From: an uncultured Erysipelotrichaceae bacterium
GTDB taxonomy: Bacteria; Bacillota_I; Bacilli_A; RF39; UBA660
NCBI GenBank assembly: GCA_902768065.1
Contig: CACXJP010000022.1
Location: 1 to 20,194, forward strand
Direction of reading: 5' to 3'
Length of the DNA stretch: 20,194 bases
The position numbers were made by a program, and so were the translations under genes. Below the pieces are notes generated by a model. It made no database searches. It saw nothing but the letters and a program-made list of their open reading frames with translations, and was not told where the DNA came from. Shown here piece by piece: positions 13,988-20,194 of the stretch (position 1 is the first letter of the stretch; each line of letters opens with the position of its first letter).

Positions 13988-15737
13988 ATATTAATATTCC
14001 TAATCCTGTTAATGAAATAAATAATGATACTGTTTCAAGTACAGGAAATTCATTCTTAGATGTATCTGGTACTTCTACAATTTGTTCATCTTTCATAGTA
14101 GCTTTTACTATTTCTCCATTTTCTTTAATCTCAAAGTACATTTTTTCTGTATTTAATTGATATCCTTCTGGAGCTTCTTTCTCTAAAATATAATATTTAC
14201 CATATTCAATATTTTCTATTACAATTTTTCCATTTTCATCTGTTCTTTCACTATATACTAATTCATCAGTATCAGCATTATAGATTTCAATTAAAGTATT
14301 TGGTAATGGCTCATCTGTAGAAAAATCTACTTTTGAAAATTCTAAAGTACCTGTAATAATTTCATCTTTCATAGTAGCTTTTACTATTTCTCCATCTTCT
14401 TTGATTTCAAAGTACATTTTTTCTGTATTTAATTGATATCCTTCTGGAGCTTCTTTCTCTAAAATATAGTATTTACCATATTTAATGTTATTTATTATAA
14501 TTTTTCCATTTTCATCTGTTCTTTCACTATATACTAATTCATCAGTATCAGCATTATAGATTTCAATTAAAGTATTTGGTAATGGTTTAGATTCACTCAT
14601 GTCTGTTTTATTAAATTCTAATCCACCTTTAATTGCATTATTTTGAAAATATATTACTTCTTTAGAATTACTTCCATCTACAGTTAAAATATAATCATCA
14701 ACTAGCTTATATCCTTTTTTTCCTTGTGTTTGATGTATTCTATATTCACCTAATCTAAGATCATATTCAATAACACCATTTTCATTAGAAGTTAAAGTTG
14801 TTATTAATTCATTTGTAGAATTATTATAAATTTCAAATACAGCATCTTTTTCAGGTCTATAAGTACCAGTAGATTTATCTCCATAAACTTTATAACCTTC
14901 AAAATGAGTTTTAACAATTAAGTTTAATCTTGCCATCATCATAACTGGATCTCCAGCTGACATACACAATTGATTAGCTCCTTCGTATAGCATAGGAGGA
15001 TTATCATTTGATTTAACATTTAAATTAATTGTTCCTTCATAACCTCTTTTAGCTGTTACAACTAAATTATTACCATTAATAACTGCTGTATAATCATCTG
15101 TTTCTGTTCCTTCATAAAATTTTGATAAAACATTATTACTATCATTAATTGTTAATGTTTCTCCATTGTTCATTTCAAATGTTTGTCTTGCAAAACTAGG
15201 TGCTGTTGTATGATTGTTTACCAATGAATTTATTTCATTATAATAACCATCATATCTTGATGATGGAGTTAAACTATAATCACCATCAGCAATTGCATAA
15301 ACATATCCAGGATTCACATTAGCCCAAATTAATAACTGAGTAGCATAATACCATTCTGGAGAATTATGATTTCCATATCCATATCCATAATATGCTATTA
15401 ACTTAATTCTTTCTATTTGGTCAGCTGATAAACCAGACATTGAAACCATTGTATTTGTATCAACCACTCCATTTACTGCACTACCATTATAAAATTGAAT
15501 AGGAGCTTGAATACAATATACTGGTTTATTATCAGATGCTCTTCTTAACATTGACTCTTGTGTTGCTACCATATGAGTATTTGCTCTATTGTAAATAGCA
15601 ACCCACCATTTATAATTATCGTCTTGATAAAGAGTATCTTGAGTTGTATATGCTTTTACATTTAATGATGAAAAAGTACTCATCAATGTAATCATAATTA
15701 ATAATAAATTAAATATACTATTCTTTATTTTTTTCAT
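13962..15737 (-). CDS. thioester-domain, CNA-B repeat surface adhesin with VPDTS sorting signal
   Basis: 591 aa from the ATG at 15737, with AAAGGA 7 nt upstream; the ATG at 15761 sits in a terminator T-tract. A signal peptide (1-29, cleavage after VKA) precedes a thioester domain: PVYCIQ (C75) and YATQLLIW (Q134) carry the Cys and Gln that form the internal thioester used for covalent attachment. Three CNA-B/SpaA-like beta domains follow, the last two nearly identical (LPNTLIEIYNADTDELVYSE in both), with FNKTD and FSKVD lysines typical of isopeptide formation. The C-terminus has VPDTS (about 556-560), a hydrophobic helix and a KKRKKK tail, a sorting signal. It is encoded with its sortase. Likely an adhesin aiding mating contact or host binding. 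Confidence 0.87.
   Translation of the reverse strand: MKKIKNSIFNLLLIMITLMSTFSSLNVKAYTTQDTLYQDDNYKWWVAIYNRANTHMVATQESMLRRASDNKPVYCIQAPIQFYNGSAVNGVVDTNTMVSMSGLSADQIERIKLIAYYGYGYGNHNSPEWYYATQLLIWANVNPGYVYAIADGDYSLTPSSRYDGYYNEINSLVNNHTTAPSFARQTFEMNNGETLTINDSNNVLSKFYEGTETDDYTAVINGNNLVVTAKRGYEGTINLNVKSNDNPPMLYEGANQLCMSAGDPVMMMARLNLIVKTHFEGYKVYGDKSTGTYRPEKDAVFEIYNNSTNELITTLTSNENGVIEYDLRLGEYRIHQTQGKKGYKLVDDYILTVDGSNSKEVIYFQNNAIKGGLEFNKTDMSESKPLPNTLIEIYNADTDELVYSERTDENGKIIINNIKYGKYYILEKEAPEGYQLNTEKMYFEIKEDGEIVKATMKDEIITGTLEFSKVDFSTDEPLPNTLIEIYNADTDELVYSERTDENGKIVIENIEYGKYYILEKEAPEGYQLNTEKMYFEIKENGEIVKATMKDEQIVEVPDTSKNEFPVLETVSLFISLTGLGILIYAKKRKKK
14086..14309. repeat. CNA-B coding repeat, copy A
   Basis: A 224-bp stretch that recurs at 14362-14585 with about nine differences by eye. 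The spacing of 276 bp equals 92 codons, one CNA-B domain. The high DNA identity, including synonymous positions, points to recent duplication or gene conversion. Confidence 0.85.
14362..14585. repeat. CNA-B coding repeat, copy B
   Basis: Second copy of the 224-bp repeat starting at 14086, in the same reading frame, encoding the penultimate CNA-B domain of the adhesin. A third CNA-B domain upstream in the protein is much more diverged and is not a DNA-level repeat. Confidence 0.85.
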
Positions 15738-15761
15738 ACGCTTTTCCTTTCTTTTAGGCAT

Positions 15762-15782
15762 AAAAAAAGCACTAATGTGCTT
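15762..15782 (-). terminator. intrinsic terminator directly before the adhesin gene
   Basis: On the minus strand AAGCAC pairs with GTGCTT around the loop ATTA (arms 15777-15782 and 15767-15772), followed by a run of seven T. The first arm contains part of the stop codon of the 228-aa gene. The adhesin ATG is only 25 bp further on. Confidence 0.75.
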
Positions 15783-16467
15783 AATTAAATCCCATTGATT
15801 TTATTTGACTGTATGTATATGAATTTCCATTCATATACATTTTAATTCCACATCTTAAATATGAATGTGTATATTTCCCATTAACTGTATAATAATTACC
15901 ACCATCAATTCCAGAATCATAATAAGTATTTACTAATCTATTTATTTCATTTTGACATAAACTAGTACTACCTTTAAAAGCTAATTCTCCTTCATTATCA
16001 CTTGGAGTATTATAATAATCATATTCACTTATTCCTAATTTCTCCCATTCAGTCAATTCTTTAACCGATTCTGGAGTTGGAGTTGGAGGAATATAATTAT
16101 TACTATTATTTTGATTACTACTTGAATTTGTTTGAGAATTATTAGATTCATTATTTGAATTATTATTTACGACATTAGAGTGACTTGCATTATTAGTCCC
16201 CATATTATTTTTATTACTTTTATTAATAGAAACATCATCACTAGAATTGCTATCATCGTAATCCTCATTATTTGTTTCATCGTTTTGACTATCATCAATC
16301 AAATCATCTTCCTTCTTAGTTTTTTCTTTTTTTATTGTTTCTGATTTTTTTATCTCATATTCTTTTTTATTTGATTCAGAGTGATCAACAAAAAAATTTA
16401 AAAAAACTAATATAAAAATAATAAGTAACACCAAAGATGTAAGAATTAAGAAAACTTTATTTCTCAT
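15781..16467 (-). CDS. membrane-anchored Asn/Ser-rich extracellular protein
   Basis: 228 aa, not recognised. An N-terminal hydrophobic helix (about 5-28) acts as an uncleaved anchor or signal peptide. A long low-complexity region (30-125) is first Lys/Glu/Asp-rich and then Asn/Ser-rich, followed by a PTPTP linker and a folded C-terminal domain (about 133-228) with two cysteines (LCQNEI and LRCGIKM) that could form a disulfide outside the cell. AGAGGTGA stands 6 nt before the ATG, with a small 5-bp hairpin (16484-16499) just upstream. It lies between the ParB-like gene and the adhesin, so it may belong to the surface module; function unknown. Confidence 0.7.
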   Translation of the reverse strand: MRNKVFLILTSLVLLIIFILVFLNFFVDHSESNKKEYEIKKSETIKKEKTKKEDDLIDDSQNDETNNEDYDDSNSSDDVSINKSNKNNMGTNNASHSNVVNNNSNNESNNSQTNSSSNQNNSNNYIPPTPTPESVKELTEWEKLGISEYDYYNTPSDNEGELAFKGSTSLCQNEINRLVNTYYDSGIDGGNYYTVNGKYTHSYLRCGIKMYMNGNSYTYSQIKSMGFN

Positions 16468-16522
16468 TCTACTTCACCTCTTACCACAATTATATGTGGA
16501 ATTGTCATAAAATAAAATGGTG

Positions 16523-17413
16523 CTACAAAGCTAAATCATAATCATCACCCCTTTCATTATTCTCGAGATGATTATTATAATTTTGAATTGCTTTAATTAT
16601 ATACTGTTCAATATATCTCTTATCACGTTTTATTAATTCCTTTGGTAAAACACTCTCTATGTTTTTTTTATTGAATGCAATCTGTTGATGTTGATTTCCT
16701 TTTTCTTCTGAAAGAATTTGATCTAAAACATCTACTGTAAGTTGTTTATTTTCTGAAAGTTTTCTAATTTGAATTGCTTGAGCTCTAGATGGTGTTGCTT
16801 GATTATAATCAATCGCATCTAACAAGAGCAATTGATCTTCTTTAGATAGATAAGATAATTCAACAGCTGTAGTAATACCTAAAGACAATTTTGCATTTTG
16901 CTCAATATATGAGTTATCAACAATATTTAGTAATTCATCTTCTAGATATGTTAATCGTACATATCTCTTAACATTTGTTGAAGAATCTCCAAACTCTAAT
17001 CCAATTTTTTCGGTTGTCAACTTCGGACCATCATGGTCTGAAGTATGAACTTTCTTTCCTTGATGTTTCATAGAAGTTAATTTCATTTTATATGCTTTTG
17101 CTTTCTCAGAAGGAAGAACATTTTCTCTTCTAATATTAGAATCAACCATTTCTATTACTGCTTGATCATCAGACAAATCTTTTATTATACATGGAACTTT
17201 ATCAATACCAATTTGCTTTAGTGCATATATTCTTCTATGACCAGATATAATTTCAAATCTATCTGATTCTTTTGGCCTTACTAAAATAGGTTCAAGTAAT
17301 CCATTATTAATTATGCTTTGCTCTAATTCTTTCATATCTAAATCATCTACTACTTTAAAAGGATGATTTTTAAATCCATCTAATTTGTTAATATTCAATT
17401 CAGTTATTTTCAT
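16523..17413 (-). CDS. ParB/Spo0J-family protein
   Basis: 296 aa from the ATG at 17413, with GGAGG 8 nt upstream; the in-frame ATG at 17428 lies before that site. The ParB N-terminal (nuclease-like, CTP-binding) domain is clear: LEQSIINNGLLEPILVRPKE, then ISGHRRIYALKQIG (GHRR 58-61), and VDSNIRRENVLPSEKAKAYK. A central helix-turn-helix region follows (TTEKIGLEFGDSSTNVKRYV). The C-terminal third is helical and ends acidic. ParB normally binds centromere-like sites with a ParA ATPase; no ParA is present in the visible neighbourhood, so it may act alone as a regulator or nucleoid-type protein, or pair with a ParA outside the window. It follows the bacteriocin terminator directly. Confidence 0.88.
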   Translation of the reverse strand: MKITELNINKLDGFKNHPFKVVDDLDMKELEQSIINNGLLEPILVRPKESDRFEIISGHRRIYALKQIGIDKVPCIIKDLSDDQAVIEMVDSNIRRENVLPSEKAKAYKMKLTSMKHQGKKVHTSDHDGPKLTTEKIGLEFGDSSTNVKRYVRLTYLEDELLNIVDNSYIEQNAKLSLGITTAVELSYLSKEDQLLLLDAIDYNQATPSRAQAIQIRKLSENKQLTVDVLDQILSEEKGNQHQQIAFNKKNIESVLPKELIKRDKRYIEQYIIKAIQNYNNHLENNERGDDYDLAL

Positions 17414-17428
17414 TTTAAATACCTCCAT

Positions 17429-17455
17429 AAAAAAAGTGATTAATTATAATCACTT
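17429..17455 (-). terminator. intrinsic terminator closing the bacteriocin cassette
   Basis: On the minus strand AAGTGATTA pairs with TAATCACTT (arms 17447-17455 and 17434-17442) around a 4-nt loop, followed by an unbroken T-run. The stem overlaps the last bases of the stop codon of the 42-aa gene, and the GGAGG of the parB-like gene begins a few bases after the T-run. Confidence 0.8.
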
Positions 17456-17582
17456 ACTCAATAACTAAATATGCATTAAATCTAACAATTTGATGAACAT
17501 AATTACATCTTCTTGGTGGATTTGGATAAAACGTTTTTCGCTTAAATTCCCTTTGAATACGATACTTTTGAGTTTTTGTCAT
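17454..17582 (-). CDS. 42-aa basic peptide coupled to the bacteriocin gene
   Basis: The ATG at 17582 shares one base with the stop of the bacteriocin gene (TAATG), a sign of coupled translation, and the frame runs to a stop at the terminator. The product is strongly basic (MTKTQKYRIQREFKRKTFYP and on, with PPRRC) and has one cysteine. It has no double-glycine leader and no clear transmembrane helix, so it does not look like a second bacteriocin. An immunity or regulatory peptide is possible by position; immunity proteins of this class are usually longer and often membrane-bound. It may also be a chance frame. Low to moderate confidence. Confidence 0.4.
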   Translation of the reverse strand: MTKTQKYRIQREFKRKTFYPNPPRRCNYVHQIVRFNAYLVIE

Positions 17583-17731
17583 TAGGGTTTCGTTAGTCCT
17601 TCTATAACACCAGCAATAAATACCACAATTGCAGCAATTACAATACCGGTCCATATAGATATGGCTGTACCTCCGGTTATTTTATCTAATTTTTCTGGTT
17701 CTATTTCTTTCAGTTTATCTCCCCCTTCCAT
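17582..17731 (-). CDS. double-glycine-leader bacteriocin precursor
   Basis: 49 aa if started at the ATG at 17731. An alternative CTG start at 17713 has a GGGGGAG site 5 nt upstream and forms a CTGA overlap with the preceding stop, giving leader MKEIEPEKLDKITGG. Either way the leader ends LDKITGG, the ExxLxxIxGG pattern cut by C39 peptidases after Gly-Gly. The predicted core is 28 residues (TAISIW to EGLTKP), cationic only at its end, hydrophobic, with a GVIEG (GxxxG) motif and no cysteine: an unmodified class II-type membrane-active peptide of the cerein/lactobin kind, by pattern. It lies in one operon with its likely exporter (18095-20167). The target range is unknown. Confidence 0.75.
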   Translation of the reverse strand: MEGGDKLKEIEPEKLDKITGGTAISIWTGIVIAAIVVFIAGVIEGLTKP

Positions 17732-18105
17732 AATGATTTAATTGTTGATAAGATATTTTGTTTTTTTAATTTGACACTTAATTCTATTATTTGTTCTTTG
17801 GTAGAAGGTGTTTTCATCTTTAATAGTATTTGATAGTACTTTTCTGAGATAAGTCCTTTATCCTCTATTATTTCATATGATATAGCATTATCCTTTATAT
17901 ATACTTTATTATTTTGATAGATTAGTTTTCTACTATTTTTATTTGGTGTTATTAAAACTTGGTTTTTATCAACTATCAGGCCAGTTATTTTTTCATAACA
18001 GAATACTTTTTTCTCATTAATATATATAAAAGAAATTAATTCTATTACTACCAATATTACTGTTAGAATAAGAATGCTATTCTTTTTTTCATAATTATGT
18101 TTCAT
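17710..18105 (-). CDS. small membrane protein, probable bacteriocin-export accessory
   Basis: 131 aa. One N-terminal transmembrane helix (about 11-30) and a soluble domain of about 95 residues. The segment CYEKITGLIVDKNQVLITPN, then RKLIYQNNKVYIKDNAISYE, and a later KYYQILLKMK strand suggest a small beta-rich domain like the barrel part of HlyD/LcnD-type accessory proteins, but without their long coiled coil. Position between exporter and bacteriocin supports an export or immunity role. GGAG lies 6 nt before the ATG. It overlaps the exporter gene by 11 bp, and the bacteriocin start by up to 22 bp. Family assignment is tentative. Confidence 0.6.
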   Translation of the reverse strand: MKHNYEKKNSILILTVILVVIELISFIYINEKKVFCYEKITGLIVDKNQVLITPNKNSRKLIYQNNKVYIKDNAISYEIIEDKGLISEKYYQILLKMKTPSTKEQIIELSVKLKKQNILSTIKSLWKGEIN

Positions 18106-20167
18106 ATAAAACTCCTTCCTCTAGTTTTAATACTCTATCAAATAATTTCTTATTGTTAAAGCGATGAGATATGACTATTATTGTTTTTCCTTTTAGAAAA
18201 TTAAAAATATTTTCTAATATTTTCTTTTCCTTATTAATATCTATACCTGAGAATGACTCATCAAAAATATAGATACTACTCTTTCTTAGAATACTTCGGG
18301 CCAAAATGATTCTTTGTCTTTCGCCATTACTAAAATTGAAGCCATTTTCTTCTACCATAATATTGTATTTCGTTAAGTTATTCATTACAATTTCGTCTAC
18401 TAAACATATTTTACAAGCTTTTTGATAATCTTCTTCTGATACTTCTTTGTATAATTTTATGTTATTTTGAAGAGTATCAGTAAACAAGTATTCATTACTT
18501 GTTACATAGGTTATATTAGATCTTATATTTTCTAAATGATAATGATTTATATCAATATTATTAATTGATATATGACCATATTCTACTTCAATGTAGCGCA
18601 TTATCATTTTTAATAAAGTGCTTTTACCAGTTCCGCTGGAACCACTTAATAATATTCTTTCTCCTTGCTTTATAGTTAAATTTAGATTTTTAAATAATAC
18701 TTTGTTATTTATCTTATAATTTAGATTATGAATATCAATATCTCCTAATAATTGGTAAGGCAAATAATAATAATTGTTTTTAAAGTTTTCATTAGATATT
18801 AGAAATATTTCTTCTACTCTATTTAAAGCAATCTTAAATGAAGTGTATTCTTCTAATAATGATAATATATTTATAAAGCTACTTTTAAAATAAGTAAAAG
18901 CTGTTTGGTATAGGATTAGATTACTGATACTCATTTTTTCTTTAATTATTTCTAAGGAGCCTATTCCATAAAGAATAGTTAACATTAAGTCTTGAATATT
19001 ATTTTTTATAAATTGATATATTTCTAAAACTATAGAGTAATGATATACATTTTCTATAAAAGACTTATAGTTTATTTTAAATTTATCAATCATTCTTTTT
19101 TCTAAGTGGGACCCTTTAATAGTATCTACATTACTAACGCCATTTATAATATATGAATTAATAACGTCTTGGCCATTTACTATTTTTTTAATACTTGTTT
19201 TTTTACTGCGATTAATAATTATAGAAAATAGTAACAAAAATACTATTAGTATTAATAAGAACATAGTAATTCTCTTTTCTATCTTTAGCATTAAATATAA
19301 GAATAAAATAAGGGTAATACAGTCTGTTGTTATGATACAGAAAAAGCTACTAATAAAAGAGCGGATGGTATTTAGGTCTTTGAATCTGGATACAACTTCT
19401 CCAGTAGTCCTATTTTTATAATATAAATATGGAAGTAAAAGAATTTGTTTATAAGTCATAGAAGTTGTTTCACAATCAAAGATAGAGGTCCATTTATTTA
19501 ATAATATATTTCTTAATAATTGGTTGGTGTTTTTTAATAAATAAAAACTTAGAAGTAAAGAACTAATCCAATATACATTTTTAGATATTTGATAAGATAT
19601 AGCATATTCTAATAGATACTTTAAATGAAAAGTTCCTATTAGATTTAAAATAAAATATATTAGGGTTAATAATATGATTGGAAGCCATAAAACTTTATTA
19701 TTTTTTAATAAAATAATTATTTGATTATAAATCTTGTTTTTACTTTTTATAGTTGGTAATGGTTTAATTGGATTTAAAAATATATAATTTGAACTAGCTA
19801 ATAAACGGAACTCAGAGAAGGATATTACTTTTTTTCCTTTAGCAGGATCCATAATGGTAACTTGTTGTTTCTTTTCATTAATTTGATATAGAACTACAAA
19901 ATGTTTATAGCTTTTATTAACAACAAAGTGAACAATACATGGTAAGTTATTTACTTTTATATCTTCTATATTTCCTGTTACACCTGTTGCTTCAAAGCCT
20001 AGTTTTGTGGCGCATTCTATTAAATTGTAAAAAGAAACTCCTTCTTTTGTAGTATGAGTTGCTTCTCTTAAAAATTCTTTCGATACATCTCCCCCATAAA
20101 ATCGAATAATTGAAAGCAAGCAACAAATACCACAATCTTTAATACCATCCTGTAGGACTACTTTCAC
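18095..20167 (-). CDS. C39-peptidase bacteriocin ABC exporter
   Basis: 690 aa from the GTG at 20167; another GTG at 20182 lies inside the AGGAGGTGAG site and is less likely. Bifunctional: it cuts the leader after Gly-Gly and exports the core. The N-terminal C39 peptidase has Q6, C12 (QDGIKDCGICC), H89 (YKHFVVLY) and D107 (IMDPAKG), all expected catalytic residues. Six transmembrane helices lie in about 155-440. The nucleotide-binding domain has Walker A GSSGTGKS, the Q-loop region, signature FSNGERQR, Walker B IYIFDES and switch VISHR. Length is normal for LagD/ComA/NukT-type exporters. The operon promoter lies beyond the right edge. The partner peptide is the gene at 17582-17731. Confidence 0.92.
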   Translation of the reverse strand: MKVVLQDGIKDCGICCLLSIIRFYGGDVSKEFLREATHTTKEGVSFYNLIECATKLGFEATGVTGNIEDIKVNNLPCIVHFVVNKSYKHFVVLYQINEKKQQVTIMDPAKGKKVISFSEFRLLASSNYIFLNPIKPLPTIKSKNKIYNQIIILLKNNKVLWLPIILLTLIYFILNLIGTFHLKYLLEYAISYQISKNVYWISSLLLSFYLLKNTNQLLRNILLNKWTSIFDCETTSMTYKQILLLPYLYYKNRTTGEVVSRFKDLNTIRSFISSFFCIITTDCITLILFLYLMLKIEKRITMFLLILIVFLLLFSIIINRSKKTSIKKIVNGQDVINSYIINGVSNVDTIKGSHLEKRMIDKFKINYKSFIENVYHYSIVLEIYQFIKNNIQDLMLTILYGIGSLEIIKEKMSISNLILYQTAFTYFKSSFINILSLLEEYTSFKIALNRVEEIFLISNENFKNNYYYLPYQLLGDIDIHNLNYKINNKVLFKNLNLTIKQGERILLSGSSGTGKSTLLKMIMRYIEVEYGHISINNIDINHYHLENIRSNITYVTSNEYLFTDTLQNNIKLYKEVSEEDYQKACKICLVDEIVMNNLTKYNIMVEENGFNFSNGERQRIILARSILRKSSIYIFDESFSGIDINKEKKILENIFNFLKGKTIIVISHRFNNKKLFDRVLKLEEGVLYET

Positions 20168-20194
20168 TCTTTTTTCTCTCACCTCCTATTATAT

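Noticed and set aside
14086..14585. The 224-bp repeats as a mobile element or CRISPR-like array
   Set aside because: They are in-frame coding repeats of one CNA-B domain with a 92-codon period, with no terminal inverted repeats or spacer pattern.
16484..16499. CCACA/TGTGG hairpin before the 228-aa gene as a terminator
   Set aside because: The stem is only 5 bp and is not followed by a T-tract on the minus strand.
17454..17654. A 66-residue Cys-rich minus-strand frame (starting MDRYCNCCNCGIYCWC)
   Set aside because: Its first 24 codons overlap the bacteriocin core in another frame and it has no ribosome binding site. The Cys-rich part is an artefact of reading the hydrophobic core out of frame. 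Only its last 42 codons, with a coupled ATG at 17582, are kept.
20176..20194. TATAAT at the right edge as a promoter for the exporter gene
   Set aside because: It directly abuts the ribosome binding site, so the transcript would start at or beyond the Shine-Dalgarno sequence. The true promoter must be further right.
1..20194. Mycoplasma-type code (UGA = Trp), suggested by the low GC content
   Set aside because: TGA ends several genes at sensible places (for example at 17710, 10144 and 5276) and tryptophans are encoded by TGG.

Overview
The window is very AT-rich and every protein gene I can support lies on the minus strand, so it reads from right to left. TGA is used as an ordinary stop and TGG encodes tryptophan, so the code is standard. 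Strong AGGAGG ribosome binding sites, a sortase with an LPxTG-like substrate, and a VirB4/VirB6-type transfer machine without outer-membrane parts point to a low-GC Gram-positive bacterium (Bacillota or a close relative). The content is the central part of an integrative conjugative element or conjugative plasmid. No integrase, VirD4-type coupling protein or ParA is visible, so these would have to lie outside the window.

Layout in the direction of transcription. (1) 20167-17454: a bacteriocin cassette made of a C39-peptidase ABC exporter, a small membrane accessory protein, a 49-aa double-glycine-leader peptide and a coupled 42-aa peptide, closed by a terminator. (2) 17413-13358: a ParB-like protein, a membrane-anchored Asn-rich protein, a thioester-domain/CNA-B surface adhesin and its overlapping sortase. 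(3) 13346-11964: a winged-helix replication-initiator-like protein, a DUF3846 protein and SSB. (4) 11850-7420: the mating channel, namely a VirB2-like small membrane protein, VirB6/TrbL-like, VirB3-like and VirB4 ATPase. (5) 7179-7426: a 240-bp gap holding what looks like a plus-strand structured small RNA with its own promoter and terminator, back to back with the promoter of the next minus-strand operon. (6) 7178-5276: two small unknown proteins, an OB-fold protein and a membrane-anchored M23 endopeptidase. (7) 5275-5037: a repeat-rich noncoding region, the likely oriT. (8) 5036-2921: two ribbon-helix-helix-like proteins, a MobP2/MobL-type HUH relaxase and a DUF4313-like protein. (9) 2726-1: an SSB-like protein, a lipoprotein, a SHOCT-domain protein, a membrane protein and the start of another membrane protein.

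The parts fit one job. The relaxosome nicks at the putative oriT, SSB-like proteins protect transferred DNA, the M23 enzyme opens the wall, the VirB2/3/4/6-like channel moves DNA, the sortase-anchored adhesin may promote cell contact, and the bacteriocin cassette may favour cells carrying the element. Several genes inside the apparent operons are separated only by a stop codon, an intrinsic terminator and the next ribosome binding site, with no room for a promoter. This suggests attenuation or antitermination. The most interesting items are the hidden bacteriocin gene, the plus-strand RNA, and these terminator junctions.
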